From Halobacillus aidingensis (GTDB lineage: Bacteria; Bacillota; Bacilli; Bacillales; Halobacillaceae), in the NCBI RefSeq assembly GCF_900104185.1, contig NZ_FNIZ01000004.1, positions 1 through 64,000 of the forward strand: 64,000 bases of DNA. The letters are read 5' to 3'. Made by a program: the position numbers and the translations under genes. The notes under the pieces are model-generated. The model saw only the letters and a list, made by a program, of their open reading frames with translations, was not told the DNA's origin and searched no databases. Positions 16,356 to 23,937 of the stretch are shown here, piece by piece. Numbering within the stretch: position 1 is the stretch's first letter; every line of letters begins with the position of its first letter.

Positions 16356-16553
16356 TTATTTTTGAACGTTAGCCGCTTGTGGGCCACGGTCGCCTTCAAC
16401 GATTTCGAAAGAAACTTGTTCGTTCTCTTCTAGAGTTTTGAATCCTTCGCCTTGAATAGCAGAGAAGTGTACGAATACGTCGTCTTGACCTTCTACTTCA
16501 ATAAATCCGAAACCTTTTTCTGCGTTGAACCATTTAACTGTACCTTGTAACAT
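16356..16553 (-). CDS. Cold shock protein, CspA/CspB family
   Basis: A 65-residue single-stranded nucleic-acid-binding beta-barrel that acts as an RNA chaperone and antiterminator. Both RNA-binding motifs are intact: KGFGFIEV (RNP1) and VFVHFSAI (RNP2). Length and sequence are typical of Bacillus Csp proteins, which are often cold- or growth-phase-induced. The start is ATG 16553 with AGGAGGTAAC upstream. It is monocistronic with a candidate sigma-A promoter about 40-70 bp upstream and a strong terminator. Which paralogue (cspA, B, C or D) it is cannot be told from this window. Confidence 0.97.
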   Translation of the reverse strand: MLQGTVKWFNAEKGFGFIEVEGQDDVFVHFSAIQGEGFKTLEENEQVSFEIVEGDRGPQAANVQK

Positions 16554-16592
16554 GTTGTTACCTCCTGCGTGGATGACGATCCACATTGTATT

Positions 16593-16620
16593 ACTATAAT
16601 TGCTCTGCCTATTCATTCAA
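16593..16620 (-). promoter_or_regulatory. Candidate sigma-A promoter of the cold shock gene
   Basis: On the minus strand, -35 TTGAAT (16615-16620), 16-bp spacer, -10 TATAGT (16593-16598), placing the transcript start about 35 bp before the start codon. Confidence 0.45.
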
Positions 16621-16725
16621 GACGAAAGTCACTTTCACGTTCCTTTAGCTTTCATTCCTAACCGAACAAGAATAATTAACTTTATTATATACCCATATCC
16701 AAGCCGCGTCAACCATCGCACAAAA

Positions 16726-17046
16726 TTATTTTTCATCCAATAGCGGAACGGTTTTTTTACCAAAATACACGCGCAGCAGCTGCTCAAGCTTCACTCCGGG
16801 ATATTTAACCTGCAATTTCTCTTCAAAATTCTTTAAAGAAATTTTTCTTTGTAACTCCAAAGCGTACACGCTCATATCCATAAAGTCTGCAAGAGCAACG
16901 AGCTCTTCATGTGAAAGCGGAGCGGTGTAAATGGTTCCTGCCGTCTCCCCTATTCTTTCATACCGTACCCGAAAAGCCTCAAGAACTTTTGCAAAAGGGC
17001 CCCTTTCAAAATGCTTCACGGCTACGAATACATTTTTCTTTCTCAT
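16726..17046 (-). CDS. Hypothetical protein, 106 aa
   Basis: I do not recognise this family. The 106-residue product is basic and soluble, with an N-terminal strand-rich region (KNVFVAVKHFERG) and a helical C-terminal half. A possible ligand-free alpha/beta fold is all that can be said. The start ATG 17046 follows GGGGAGATGG at good spacing; the longer frame opens with a GTG overlapping that site. It lies 52 bp downstream of the Eis-like gene on the same strand with no terminator between, so it may be co-transcribed with it. Confidence 0.65.
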   Translation of the reverse strand: MRKKNVFVAVKHFERGPFAKVLEAFRVRYERIGETAGTIYTAPLSHEELVALADFMDMSVYALELQRKISLKNFEEKLQVKYPGVKLEQLLRVYFGKKTVPLLDEK

Positions 17047-17097
17047 CGTTCCATCTCCCCACACCTTGATCTACATGTTATATAGGTATGGTTTCTG

Positions 17098-18309
17098 TTA
17101 GAAAAATGTCCAGCATTTCGGCTGTTCCGGATGTTGAAAAAGGTCCACGGTACGTCCCTCGCTGACAGCTGCACCACTTCTCAACAAACTTGACAGTGAT
17201 ACACAGCCCATCATCAGAGAAGAGAAATGGGCGATATCAATTTCAATGGTCACTTCGGCCTCTTCACCTGTTGGCTGCGGCTTTCCATTCGTAAACTGCC
17301 AGACCGATTCGTGCGTTTCATTCAAAAAAGAGTCTTTCACTTTCCAGCCAACCCTAACCGTATCCGTTCCGAAGCAGACCTCTCCTATTTTTTCAAGAAA
17401 TGCAGGAATATCCAATATGCGATACATCAATCCCCGGCCTTCTTCACTGACTTTATGATAAATCGAAAAGATGAGTTGTTCATCAACATGGACGGGGTCA
17501 TTTAGTGAATAAGCAAATTCCTGGTCAAACGTCGGGAAATAGATGGAGCGTACCTGATCTTTTTGATTATGTAGATATCGAATAAGCGAGCGATAGGCTT
17601 TTGTAGACGTATGGAAGAAGCTTTTTACATGCAAATCGTTTTGTAAAAAGTGGTCGCCCTCTTTGAATTCAAGCGTCACGTACCCTGTCAGCTTGCCCTC
17701 TTCCCTCACCCCGAATGTGTGAAGCTCTTCTTTTTCGAGGAAAGCGAAGCCGTACGTAGGAATAGCCGTGGCCCCATGATTGTCTTCTGCCCATGTGTCA
17801 TAACAGGCTTTCACTTCATCTTGATCATCGGCATTCAACACTTCGACCTTCTCACCTCCATCGTAGGTTGGAAGCTGCGAGGGATGAAAATGGTAGGTCG
17901 ACAACCGCGGTCCTAATCCAAATCCCATTCGCTTATAAAACGAAGGCTGGAACGGGTACAAGTGGGCGATGATTTGTCCTTTATCTCTAGCTTCTGCTAG
18001 GAATTGCTGAATGATCCGCTTCGCATGCCCTTGTTTTTTGTATGGAAGATCGACCGCTACGGTCCCAATTCCACCAGCTTTCACTTGCTGCCCATATACA
18101 TTCATAACGTGGTCATAAGCGATATATCCACCAACAAGCTGTTCTTTTTCATAAAGACCGATCGTGTGAATGTCATCCTTCTGAGCCATTTTTCGCCTGT
18201 GTTCCGTGTACCTTTCCTGCTCTTCTCGAGTATTTAATTTCATCCCTGGGTAACAGCGTCGCGATAAGTCTGTAAATGCTGTGAAATCTTCTACTTTTTT
18301 AAAATCCAT
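17098..18309 (-). CDS. Eis-like N-acetyltransferase (GNAT plus SCP2-like domain)
   Basis: A 403-residue protein with the Eis architecture: an N-terminal GNAT domain (acetyl-CoA loop in AVDLPYKKQGHAKRI near residue 85), a second GNAT-like half, and a C-terminal sterol-carrier-like fold ending in a free phenylalanine (CWTFF). In Eis enzymes the terminal carboxylate is the general base and a tyrosine in a FYKRMGF-type motif is the general acid; both are present. Eis proteins acetylate amines, including aminoglycosides and polyamines, and act as hexamers. Substrate here is unknown. The start is ATG 18309 after GAAGGAGGAAA. Confidence 0.88.
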   Translation of the reverse strand: MDFKKVEDFTAFTDLSRRCYPGMKLNTREEQERYTEHRRKMAQKDDIHTIGLYEKEQLVGGYIAYDHVMNVYGQQVKAGGIGTVAVDLPYKKQGHAKRIIQQFLAEARDKGQIIAHLYPFQPSFYKRMGFGLGPRLSTYHFHPSQLPTYDGGEKVEVLNADDQDEVKACYDTWAEDNHGATAIPTYGFAFLEKEELHTFGVREEGKLTGYVTLEFKEGDHFLQNDLHVKSFFHTSTKAYRSLIRYLHNQKDQVRSIYFPTFDQEFAYSLNDPVHVDEQLIFSIYHKVSEEGRGLMYRILDIPAFLEKIGEVCFGTDTVRVGWKVKDSFLNETHESVWQFTNGKPQPTGEEAEVTIEIDIAHFSSLMMGCVSLSSLLRSGAAVSEGRTVDLFQHPEQPKCWTFF

Positions 18310-18445
18310 TATATTTCCTCCTTCATAAACAATTCTGTACATTAAGTCTAGCATTTACCAAATATTTCATCTATTCTATTATATAGAACCTGTCCTTAAG
18401 TCCGAGGACATAAGAATCACAAAACCTTTTAGGCAGGTGATGAAA

Positions 18446-19408
18446 ATGGAAGGCTTTATCCCATGGACGAAGTTAAACCATACATACGCTCAAGCTTTAC
18501 ACACGATTATCCCAAAGGTTATCGAAGATCATTTGCTGGATATGAGTCATATAAAAGAATTCAGAAGTTATGTAGAACACTATCCTGACTATTCCAGCCA
18601 CTTATCCCAAACACTGCACAGGTCCTGCGACGCCCTCTTCCTACCAGAAAAAGAGTATGAAAGGTATATAGAGAAAGACTATGAAGAAGGGGTCCACGTA
18701 GGGATTGCTTTTGCTAAACGCAACTACTTCACGATTGATCTGATGCTCCACCTGACTCATAGTACTCGAATGTGCAGCATACAAAGAGTCCTAAAAGCGA
18801 TCAAAGATGTGGAAACGGTTATCGATTCCTCGCCAATTATTGAGCGCTTTTTTGACATTACGAATAAGAGGCAGAATTCGTTTTTTAAAGGGTACATAAA
18901 TGAGCAAAACAAAAAGCTGAAGCATCAAAGCATAAGAGATCCACTAACATCATTGTATAACCGCAGGTATTTTTACCCGTATGTAAAAGAAGAACTGGTA
19001 AGGGCTCAGAAAGAAGGCTTTCCTATCACTCTGGTCCTTGTTGACTTTAATAACTTTAAAGAGATCAATGATCGTCGAGGTCATCAAGAAGGTGATCGTG
19101 TGTTGAAAAGATTCGCCAGATGTCTTTCTAACATCCACGAAGGTTTTGACGGCGCTTTCCGATTCGGAGGGGATGAATTTGTCCTTGTCCTATCTGCGTG
19201 CAGTGAGGATACCGCAGAAAAATTAGCCCAGAACCTTAATGAAACGATTAAGCAGATCGAAAAAGGCGCATCCATTTCCTATGGCTTGATCCAACTTCCA
19301 GCTGACTCTTTTATTGAAGGTTTAAATTTAGATATGTATCTCAATCTGGCTGACAAGCGAATGTATGAAAATAAACAGTACACCAAAAAAATAAAGACTC
19401 CTGAATAA
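18446..19408 (+). CDS. Diguanylate cyclase with globin-like N-terminal domain
   Basis: A 320-residue cytoplasmic diguanylate cyclase. The C-terminal domain (about 165-315) has DPLTSLYNRR, the metal-binding VDFNNFKEIND and an intact GGDEF preceded by FRF; the RxxD inhibitory site is degenerate (EGFD), so product inhibition is unlikely. The N-terminal 150 residues are helical. The segment YERYIEKDYEEGVHVGIAFAK resembles the G-helix region of globin-coupled sensors (IGxVHxxIGL), with a candidate upstream histidine in TLHRSC. A haem-based oxygen sensor is therefore possible but unproven. The start is ATG 18446 after AGGTGA; two earlier in-frame starts exist at 18437 and 18440. Confidence 0.88.
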   Translation: MEGFIPWTKLNHTYAQALHTIIPKVIEDHLLDMSHIKEFRSYVEHYPDYSSHLSQTLHRSCDALFLPEKEYERYIEKDYEEGVHVGIAFAKRNYFTIDLMLHLTHSTRMCSIQRVLKAIKDVETVIDSSPIIERFFDITNKRQNSFFKGYINEQNKKLKHQSIRDPLTSLYNRRYFYPYVKEELVRAQKEGFPITLVLVDFNNFKEINDRRGHQEGDRVLKRFARCLSNIHEGFDGAFRFGGDEFVLVLSACSEDTAEKLAQNLNETIKQIEKGASISYGLIQLPADSFIEGLNLDMYLNLADKRMYENKQYTKKIKTPE

Positions 19409-19425
19409 ACAGGAGTCTTTTTATC
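19388..19425. terminator. Bidirectional terminator overlapping two gene ends
   Basis: Arms AAAGACTCCTG and CAGGAGTCTTT (19393-19420). The cyclase stop codon sits in the loop. T-runs exist on both sides, serving the cyclase gene and the convergent pirin gene. Confidence 0.85.
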
Positions 19426-20278
19426 ATACAGCAGGAGGGCCGAATTTTCCTTTGCGGAAGTCGTCATATGCCTGTTTGATTTCTCCCATTGAATTCATGA
19501 CGAATGGTCCGTGCGGGACAATTTCTTCCCTAATCGGTGCCCCAGAATAGACAAGCACCTTCGTTCGGCGCTTCTTGGAAACAAGCTTTAACTCGCTGGT
19601 TCCTTCCCCTTCTTCATTGAAAGATAGCGTACCGACGCCGTGCTTTTTCAAATTCACTTCATTTTCACCTGCTACAACATCACCTGCAAGGACGTATAGG
19701 AATGCATTGTGGTTTTCAGGTAAATCAAGGGTGAATGATGCGCCTTCTGATAGGGTGATTTCGCTGAGCGTAATGGGAACAATGGAGTTCAGTGGTCCTT
19801 CCACTCCGGCCACATTCCCAGAAAACACTTTCACCTCTCCCCCGTCAAAAGGAACGACAGGAGCTTCTTCTCCATATACATTTTGGTAAATGGTCTCGGA
19901 GTTCTTCTTGTCTTTCGGAAGGTTCAACCATAGCTGGAGGGTATGCGCGACATCATCTTCCACTCCGTCTTCCGCATGCCTTGCCGCCCAGCCTGCATTC
20001 ATGTACTGCACGTCACCAGGCTCAAGAATATCGCGGCCGCCTGCATTATCAATGTGTTCCAAACGTCCATCGACGACATACGTGACGGTCTGGAATCCAC
20101 GGTGCGGGTGATCCGGAAATGTTCCTTTTTTGAACCAATCCTCGGCCATCAGGATGAATGGATCGAAATCGCGCCACCTATCCGCGGGCAAGACCCATCC
20201 TTTTTGAATCGCAGGAAATCCCATCTCTTGATATTCCACATACCAGTGATCTTTCACTTCTCTTTGAAAGTTTGCCAC
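19424..20278 (-). CDS. Pirin family protein
   Basis: A bicupin pirin of about 284 residues. The N-terminal cupin carries the metal-binding HPHRGF and LEHID motifs and a later histidine in ARHAED. Pirins bind iron; some act as quercetinases, others as redox-dependent regulators. The start was placed at GTG 20278, eight nt after AAAGGA; ATG 20287 is too near the ribosome site. It is directly downstream of a MarR-type gene on the same strand, and a near-copy of the MarR operator lies between them. It thus looks like a MarR-controlled oxidative or electrophile response gene. Confidence 0.88.
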   Translation of the reverse strand: MANFQREVKDHWYVEYQEMGFPAIQKGWVLPADRWRDFDPFILMAEDWFKKGTFPDHPHRGFQTVTYVVDGRLEHIDNAGGRDILEPGDVQYMNAGWAARHAEDGVEDDVAHTLQLWLNLPKDKKNSETIYQNVYGEEAPVVPFDGGEVKVFSGNVAGVEGPLNSIVPITLSEITLSEGASFTLDLPENHNAFLYVLAGDVVAGENEVNLKKHGVGTLSFNEEGEGTSELKLVSKKRRTKVLVYSGAPIREEIVPHGPFVMNSMGEIKQAYDDFRKGKFGPPAV

Positions 20279-20296
20279 GTCAACCATCCTTTCAAT

Positions 20297-20314
20297 TAGT
20301 TGCTACATCTACTA
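20297..20314 (-). promoter_or_regulatory. Second MarR-type operator, upstream of pirin
   Basis: TAGT at 20297-20300 and ACTA at 20311-20314, ten bases apart. The 19-bp stretch TAGTTGCTACATCTACTAT matches the operator in front of the marR gene at 16 of 19 positions. Confidence 0.6.
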
Positions 20315-20335
20315 TCTGATTAAAAAAAGGGCTCC

Positions 20336-20764
20336 TCACCCTTCAATATTGTTTTGCATTTTCGTAAGGAGCCGATCCAATTCTTGCAGTTCTTCTTTTG
20401 AAATCCCTTCCGTCACAGCGTCATTGAAGGCTTCTGCGACAGGTACGACTTGTTCTTTCAACTCCCGTCCTTCTTCCGTCAAATAAAGTTCCAAAGAACG
20501 TCTGTCTTCTGTACAAAAGTTCCGCTTGATGAACCCTTTTTTCTCAAGGTTCGAAGCCATCCGGGCAATGTTCGTCTTATCTTTTTTCAAATGATGAGCA
20601 AGCTGATTTTGCGTCATGCCGTCCTTTTCCCAAAGCAACATCATAATCAAGTTCTGCTCGGGGGCAAGGTTGTAAGGCTGCAGCTGTGCTTTCACATAGC
20701 TCGTCAACTTTAAATCCGTCTGATGAAGCTTGATGCTAATATAATCTTGAAAACTTAAATTCAT
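20336..20764 (-). CDS. MarR-family transcriptional regulator
   Basis: A 142-residue winged-helix repressor of the MarR family, with the DNA-recognition helix in MTQNQLAHHLKKDKTNIARM (residues about 52-71) followed by the wing EDRRSLELYLT. It contains Cys in FCTEDRRS, a possible redox switch. MarR proteins act as dimers and are released by phenolics, electrophiles or oxidation. The start ATG 20764 follows GGGAGA. The promoter contains a perfect dyad at the -10/+1 region, indicating autorepression. The pirin gene lies 57 bp downstream and is the probable target. A short hairpin with T7 overlaps the end of this gene (about 20321-20345). Confidence 0.9.
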   Translation of the reverse strand: MNLSFQDYISIKLHQTDLKLTSYVKAQLQPYNLAPEQNLIMMLLWEKDGMTQNQLAHHLKKDKTNIARMASNLEKKGFIKRNFCTEDRRSLELYLTEEGRELKEQVVPVAEAFNDAVTEGISKEELQELDRLLTKMQNNIEG

Positions 20765-20778
20765 ATGCAATCTCCCTA

Positions 20779-20826
20779 AATAGTTGCTATACATACTATT
20801 ATAATCAGACCAAAGTCCTCTGTCAA
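20779..20826 (-). promoter_or_regulatory. Consensus sigma-A promoter with overlapping MarR operator
   Basis: On the minus strand, -35 TTGACA (20821-20826), 17-bp spacer, -10 TATAAT (20798-20803): a perfect consensus. A dyad AATAGT (20779-20784) / ACTATT (20795-20800) with a 10-bp gap overlaps the -10 box and start site, so binding would block transcription. Confidence 0.88.
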
Positions 20827-20908
20827 AAGCTCTGACCATAGATTACCAGAACATAACTGCTGGAGCTATGCTAAACTTTTAGAGAATAAACGAAAGGAAG
20901 TCACAGTT

Positions 20909-21343
20909 ATGGAAATCATCCCCTATACGTCTGCAGGACCACTAAGGATCAACATGAGGAAAGAAGAAGTTAGAGAAGTCATGAATGAACCACCTATCGA
21001 GTTCGTTCGTGATGAAGATGAACCAACTTCCGATCACTTCGTAAAGTCTGGGGTATTCTCCTATTACAAAGAAGATGAAGAAACAAACAACGCATATGAA
21101 TTTACAGCTCCCGCCGAGGTCACCTGCAAAGGGATTTCATTCCTAAATATGAGGGAGAGGAAAGCGAAGAAACTCTTTAAGAAGCTTGATCCAGATTTTG
21201 TCGACTTTGAGGAAACCTTTATTTCCCTTGAGCACGGGATAAGTTTGTTCTTCATGGATCATAAGGTCGAAACCGTACTCGTCTTTGAACGAAACTACTA
21301 TGATGATCTGTTTGAAGAACTAAAAAAGTTGGATGAGATATAA
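20909..21343 (+). CDS. Conserved hypothetical protein, 144 aa
   Basis: A 144-residue soluble acidic protein. It begins IIPYTSAGPLRINMRKEEVREV, a pattern I associate with a family of small bacterial proteins of unknown function in which a GM-type helix-turn follows the first strand; some members are immunity-like, but there is no toxin gene nearby. Cysteine and catalytic motifs are absent. The start ATG has GAAAGGAAG upstream. The gene is divergent from marR-pirin and monocistronic with a strong terminator. No function is proposed. Confidence 0.75.
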   Translation: MEIIPYTSAGPLRINMRKEEVREVMNEPPIEFVRDEDEPTSDHFVKSGVFSYYKEDEETNNAYEFTAPAEVTCKGISFLNMRERKAKKLFKKLDPDFVDFEETFISLEHGISLFFMDHKVETVLVFERNYYDDLFEELKKLDEI

Positions 21344-21377
21344 TGGGCCAGGGCTGAACCCTGGCCGTTTTGTTGTT
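21344..21377 (+). terminator. Intrinsic terminator
   Basis: GGCCAGGG / CCCTGGCC hairpin (21347-21367) followed by a T-rich tract. Confidence 0.88.
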
Positions 21378-21396
21378 CGGTCATTGTTAAACATTC

Positions 21397-21501
21397 GAGT
21401 TATTTTGTCATTCGGTCGAGTTAAGGCACTTTGATTTCGCGTTAAGGCACTTTTAACTTGGGTTAAGGAGCTTTCCACTTGAGTTAGGGCGCTTTTTACC
21501 T
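21397..21501. repeat. 5-unit degenerate array, 21-bp period (GxGTTA word)
   Basis: G[ACG]GTTA begins at 21397, 21418, 21439, 21460 and 21481, exactly 21 bp apart. Four units continue with AAGG or AGGG, then a G/C-rich dinucleotide and CTTT. The remaining bases vary. The array fills the gap between a plus-strand gene terminator and the end of the convergent selO gene, which has no clear hairpin terminator of its own. Confidence 0.85.
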
Positions 21502-21523
21502 TTTCAGCTATGACGCAATTCGC

Positions 21524-22969
21524 TCAAGTCCCGCAGAATGTCCGGTAAGGTTGGTCAGATGGTTCAGGTAATTCTGCATAGGCTTCCTGCTCTTCAGAGT
21601 AAGCGTAAGGATCCGCCAAAACAGAAAGCAGTTGTTTCACAACACTGAAATCTCCCTCTTCCACCGCGGCTTCAAGTGCTTCTTCCACCCGGTGGTTACG
21701 CGGAATAATGGAAGGATTGGATTTTTTCATTAATTCGTGGACATCCGCTTCACTGCTCTCCTGACGCTCCAAACGCGCCTGCCACTGCTTGTACCAGTTG
21801 GTAAACGCCGGCTTTCCATAGAGGACTGTTTCATTTGGCCGGCCGAGAGTTAGTGCACGGAAGGTGTTGGTATAATCCGCTTCATTCTTCTCCATAATCT
21901 CCAATAAATCTTCAATTAAAGGTTGGTCCTGAGCTTCCTCTGTCACCATTCCCAATTTTGCCCGCATCCCGTTGAGCCAATAAGTGTGATAGTACTTTTC
22001 ATACTTGGCATGCGCTTCCTGGGCCATTTCCACAGCCTTCTCCTGATTTTCATGGAATAGCGGTATAAGAGTTTCTGCAAAACGAGCCAGATTCCAGGCT
22101 CCAATCGGGGGTTGGTTCATATAGGCGTAGCGGCCCTGGCGATCAATCGAACTGAAAACAGTTTTTGGATTATAGGTGTCCATAAACGCACACGGACCGT
22201 AGTCGATCGTTTCTCCACTGATGGTCATATTATCTGTATTCATCACGCCGTGAATAAACCCGACGAGCTGCCACTGGGCAATCAGGGACGCCTGCCTTTC
22301 AATCACTTTTTCGAAAAAGGACAAGTAAGGCTGCTCTGAATCAAGAATTTCAGGGTCATGGTGCTTGATCGCATAATCGGCTAGGGCCTTCAGCTGGTCG
22401 TGGTCCTGGAGACCGGCCGCATATTGGAATGTCCCGATACGTAAATGACTGGATGCGACTCGGGTCAGTACAGCACCAGGAAGAAGGTCTTCCCTCTGCA
22501 CATACTCCCCTGTCGTCACAACAGCGAGACTCCGGTTCGTCGGGATCCCTAATCCATGCATCGCTTCACTAATGATGTATTCCCGTAGCATTGGACCGAG
22601 CGTCGCCCGTCCGTCACCCCCACGGGAAAAAGGCGTACGTCCAGATCCTTTCAACTGGATATCGAAGCGCTCATCCTCAGGCGTCACCTGTTCGCCAAGC
22701 AATACCGCTCTTCCGTCGCCCAGCATCGTAAATTGACCAAACTGGTGGCCGGCATAGGCTTGCGCGATCGGTTCCGCTCCTTCCGGTACTGCATTACCTC
22801 CAAAAACAGCGGGATCCGGTTCTGTATTTAAGCCCATCTTTTCTGCGAGCGCCTCATTATAGAGAACGAGTTCAGGCTTCTCGACTTCAGAAGGGCTCGT
22901 TTTTGTATAAAAAGAATCCGGGAGCTTTGTATAACTCTGCTTCAGATTCCATCCTTTTTGTAAATTCAT
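21524..22969 (-). CDS. selO: SelO family protein adenylyltransferase (YdiU/UPF0061)
   Basis: A 481-residue SelO pseudokinase-fold enzyme. SelO binds ATP in an inverted orientation and transfers AMP to Ser, Thr or Tyr of target proteins, linked to redox homeostasis. Family hallmarks are [37 protein letters not shown] and the active-site HGVMNTDNM (Asn and Asp for metal binding). The length is normal and the C-terminus ends in FCGT, with a Cys near the place where eukaryotic SelO has selenocysteine. The start is ATG 22969 after AAAGGAG. Monocistronic; convergent with the 144-aa gene. Confidence 0.95.
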   Translation of the reverse strand: MNLQKGWNLKQSYTKLPDSFYTKTSPSEVEKPELVLYNEALAEKMGLNTEPDPAVFGGNAVPEGAEPIAQAYAGHQFGQFTMLGDGRAVLLGEQVTPEDERFDIQLKGSGRTPFSRGGDGRATLGPMLREYIISEAMHGLGIPTNRSLAVVTTGEYVQREDLLPGAVLTRVASSHLRIGTFQYAAGLQDHDQLKALADYAIKHHDPEILDSEQPYLSFFEKVIERQASLIAQWQLVGFIHGVMNTDNMTISGETIDYGPCAFMDTYNPKTVFSSIDRQGRYAYMNQPPIGAWNLARFAETLIPLFHENQEKAVEMAQEAHAKYEKYYHTYWLNGMRAKLGMVTEEAQDQPLIEDLLEIMEKNEADYTNTFRALTLGRPNETVLYGKPAFTNWYKQWQARLERQESSEADVHELMKKSNPSIIPRNHRVEEALEAAVEEGDFSVVKQLLSVLADPYAYSEEQEAYAELPEPSDQPYRTFCGT

Positions 22970-23052
22970 AAAAATCTCCTTTATCGCTTCAGTCGTTGCC
23001 TCTACCATATCATAAGTGTTCCCCCGTTTTCTTTCACTTAGGCATGGATAAC

Positions 23053-23089
23053 TGGAAAGCCCGCCCCTCGATCCGGGGCGGGCTTTCTC
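23053..23089 (-). terminator. GC-rich hairpin terminator
   Basis: Perfect 13-bp stem GAAAGCCCGCCCC / GGGGCGGGCTTTC (23055-23087) immediately after the amidohydrolase stop; the T-run is short (TTT). Confidence 0.7.
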
Positions 23090-23936
23090 ACATTAGCTTT
23101 TCAATTCTAGGAAAAACACGGCAGGCATTCTCATAAAACACATCTTCCACATGCTTCGATGGGATAAAAGCACCGATAAATTCTGCGTAATCCTTGATCG
23201 GAACGAGCGGCCAATCAGAACCGAAAAGCAACTTCTCGTAGTGATCACAATAGGTCAACGCATGGCGGACATGGTCGAAATGATTATCTGCAAGCCTGGC
23301 ATCCAGTTCTTTTTTCGTTCCAACGAGCCAGCCGGATAAATCGGCAAACATGTTCCGGTTTTTATAAACGACTTCCGCTCCTGTCAGTACCCAAGGATCT
23401 CCAAGATGAGCCATGACAAAGTTGACGTCCCTCCTCGATACTGCGACTTCATCTAATGTCAGCGGATGAGAATACTTTAATAATCCTCGTTCTGAATACG
23501 TATCTCCTGTATGAAAAACAACAGGCACCTCGTACGCAGCAGCAAGGTCATACACAGGCTGATAGATGTCGTTATAGGCGTAAAACGGATAGTAGCCGAG
23601 ATAAATTTTAATACCAACGGTCTCGGGTTCTTGAAGCTTCGTTTCTAATCGGTCCAATGCGTGCTGATCCAAGCAGAAAGGATTAATCCCCGGACACACC
23701 CCCAATCCAGGTGGCGAACCCTCATCCAAATCAAGCCCCATGGGTGTCTGAACTTGACGGTCCGGAAAGCCTTCCTTCCCTTCAGTCACGCCCATCCCAA
23801 TGGCAAAAGCAATATCACCATCTTTCATCTCTTTGCGAAGTCCTTCTTTTGTATAATCGACACGGGATAAGTCCTTTCCCGTGTCTTTAAAACTTTGGAT
23901 GCTGGAAAAATGGATATGGGCATCAATGATTTTCAT
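23088..23936 (-). CDS. Amidohydrolase family metal-dependent hydrolase
   Basis: A 282-residue TIM-barrel hydrolase of the amidohydrolase-2 type. The metal-binding strand-1 motif DAHIHF is at residues 5-10, later histidines lie in VVFHTGDT and VMAHLGDP, and the terminal metal Asp is in LLFGSDWPL. Such enzymes hydrolyse or decarboxylate small organic acids, lactones or amides. The start ATG 23936 lies one base after the stop codon of the upstream GNAT-fusion gene, with AAGGGGAT as ribosome site, so the two are translationally coupled and probably act on the same material. Substrate unknown. Confidence 0.88.
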   Translation of the reverse strand: MKIIDAHIHFSSIQSFKDTGKDLSRVDYTKEGLRKEMKDGDIAFAIGMGVTEGKEGFPDRQVQTPMGLDLDEGSPPGLGVCPGINPFCLDQHALDRLETKLQEPETVGIKIYLGYYPFYAYNDIYQPVYDLAAAYEVPVVFHTGDTYSERGLLKYSHPLTLDEVAVSRRDVNFVMAHLGDPWVLTGAEVVYKNRNMFADLSGWLVGTKKELDARLADNHFDHVRHALTYCDHYEKLLFGSDWPLVPIKDYAEFIGAFIPSKHVEDVFYENACRVFPRIEKLM

Positions 23937-23937
23937 C

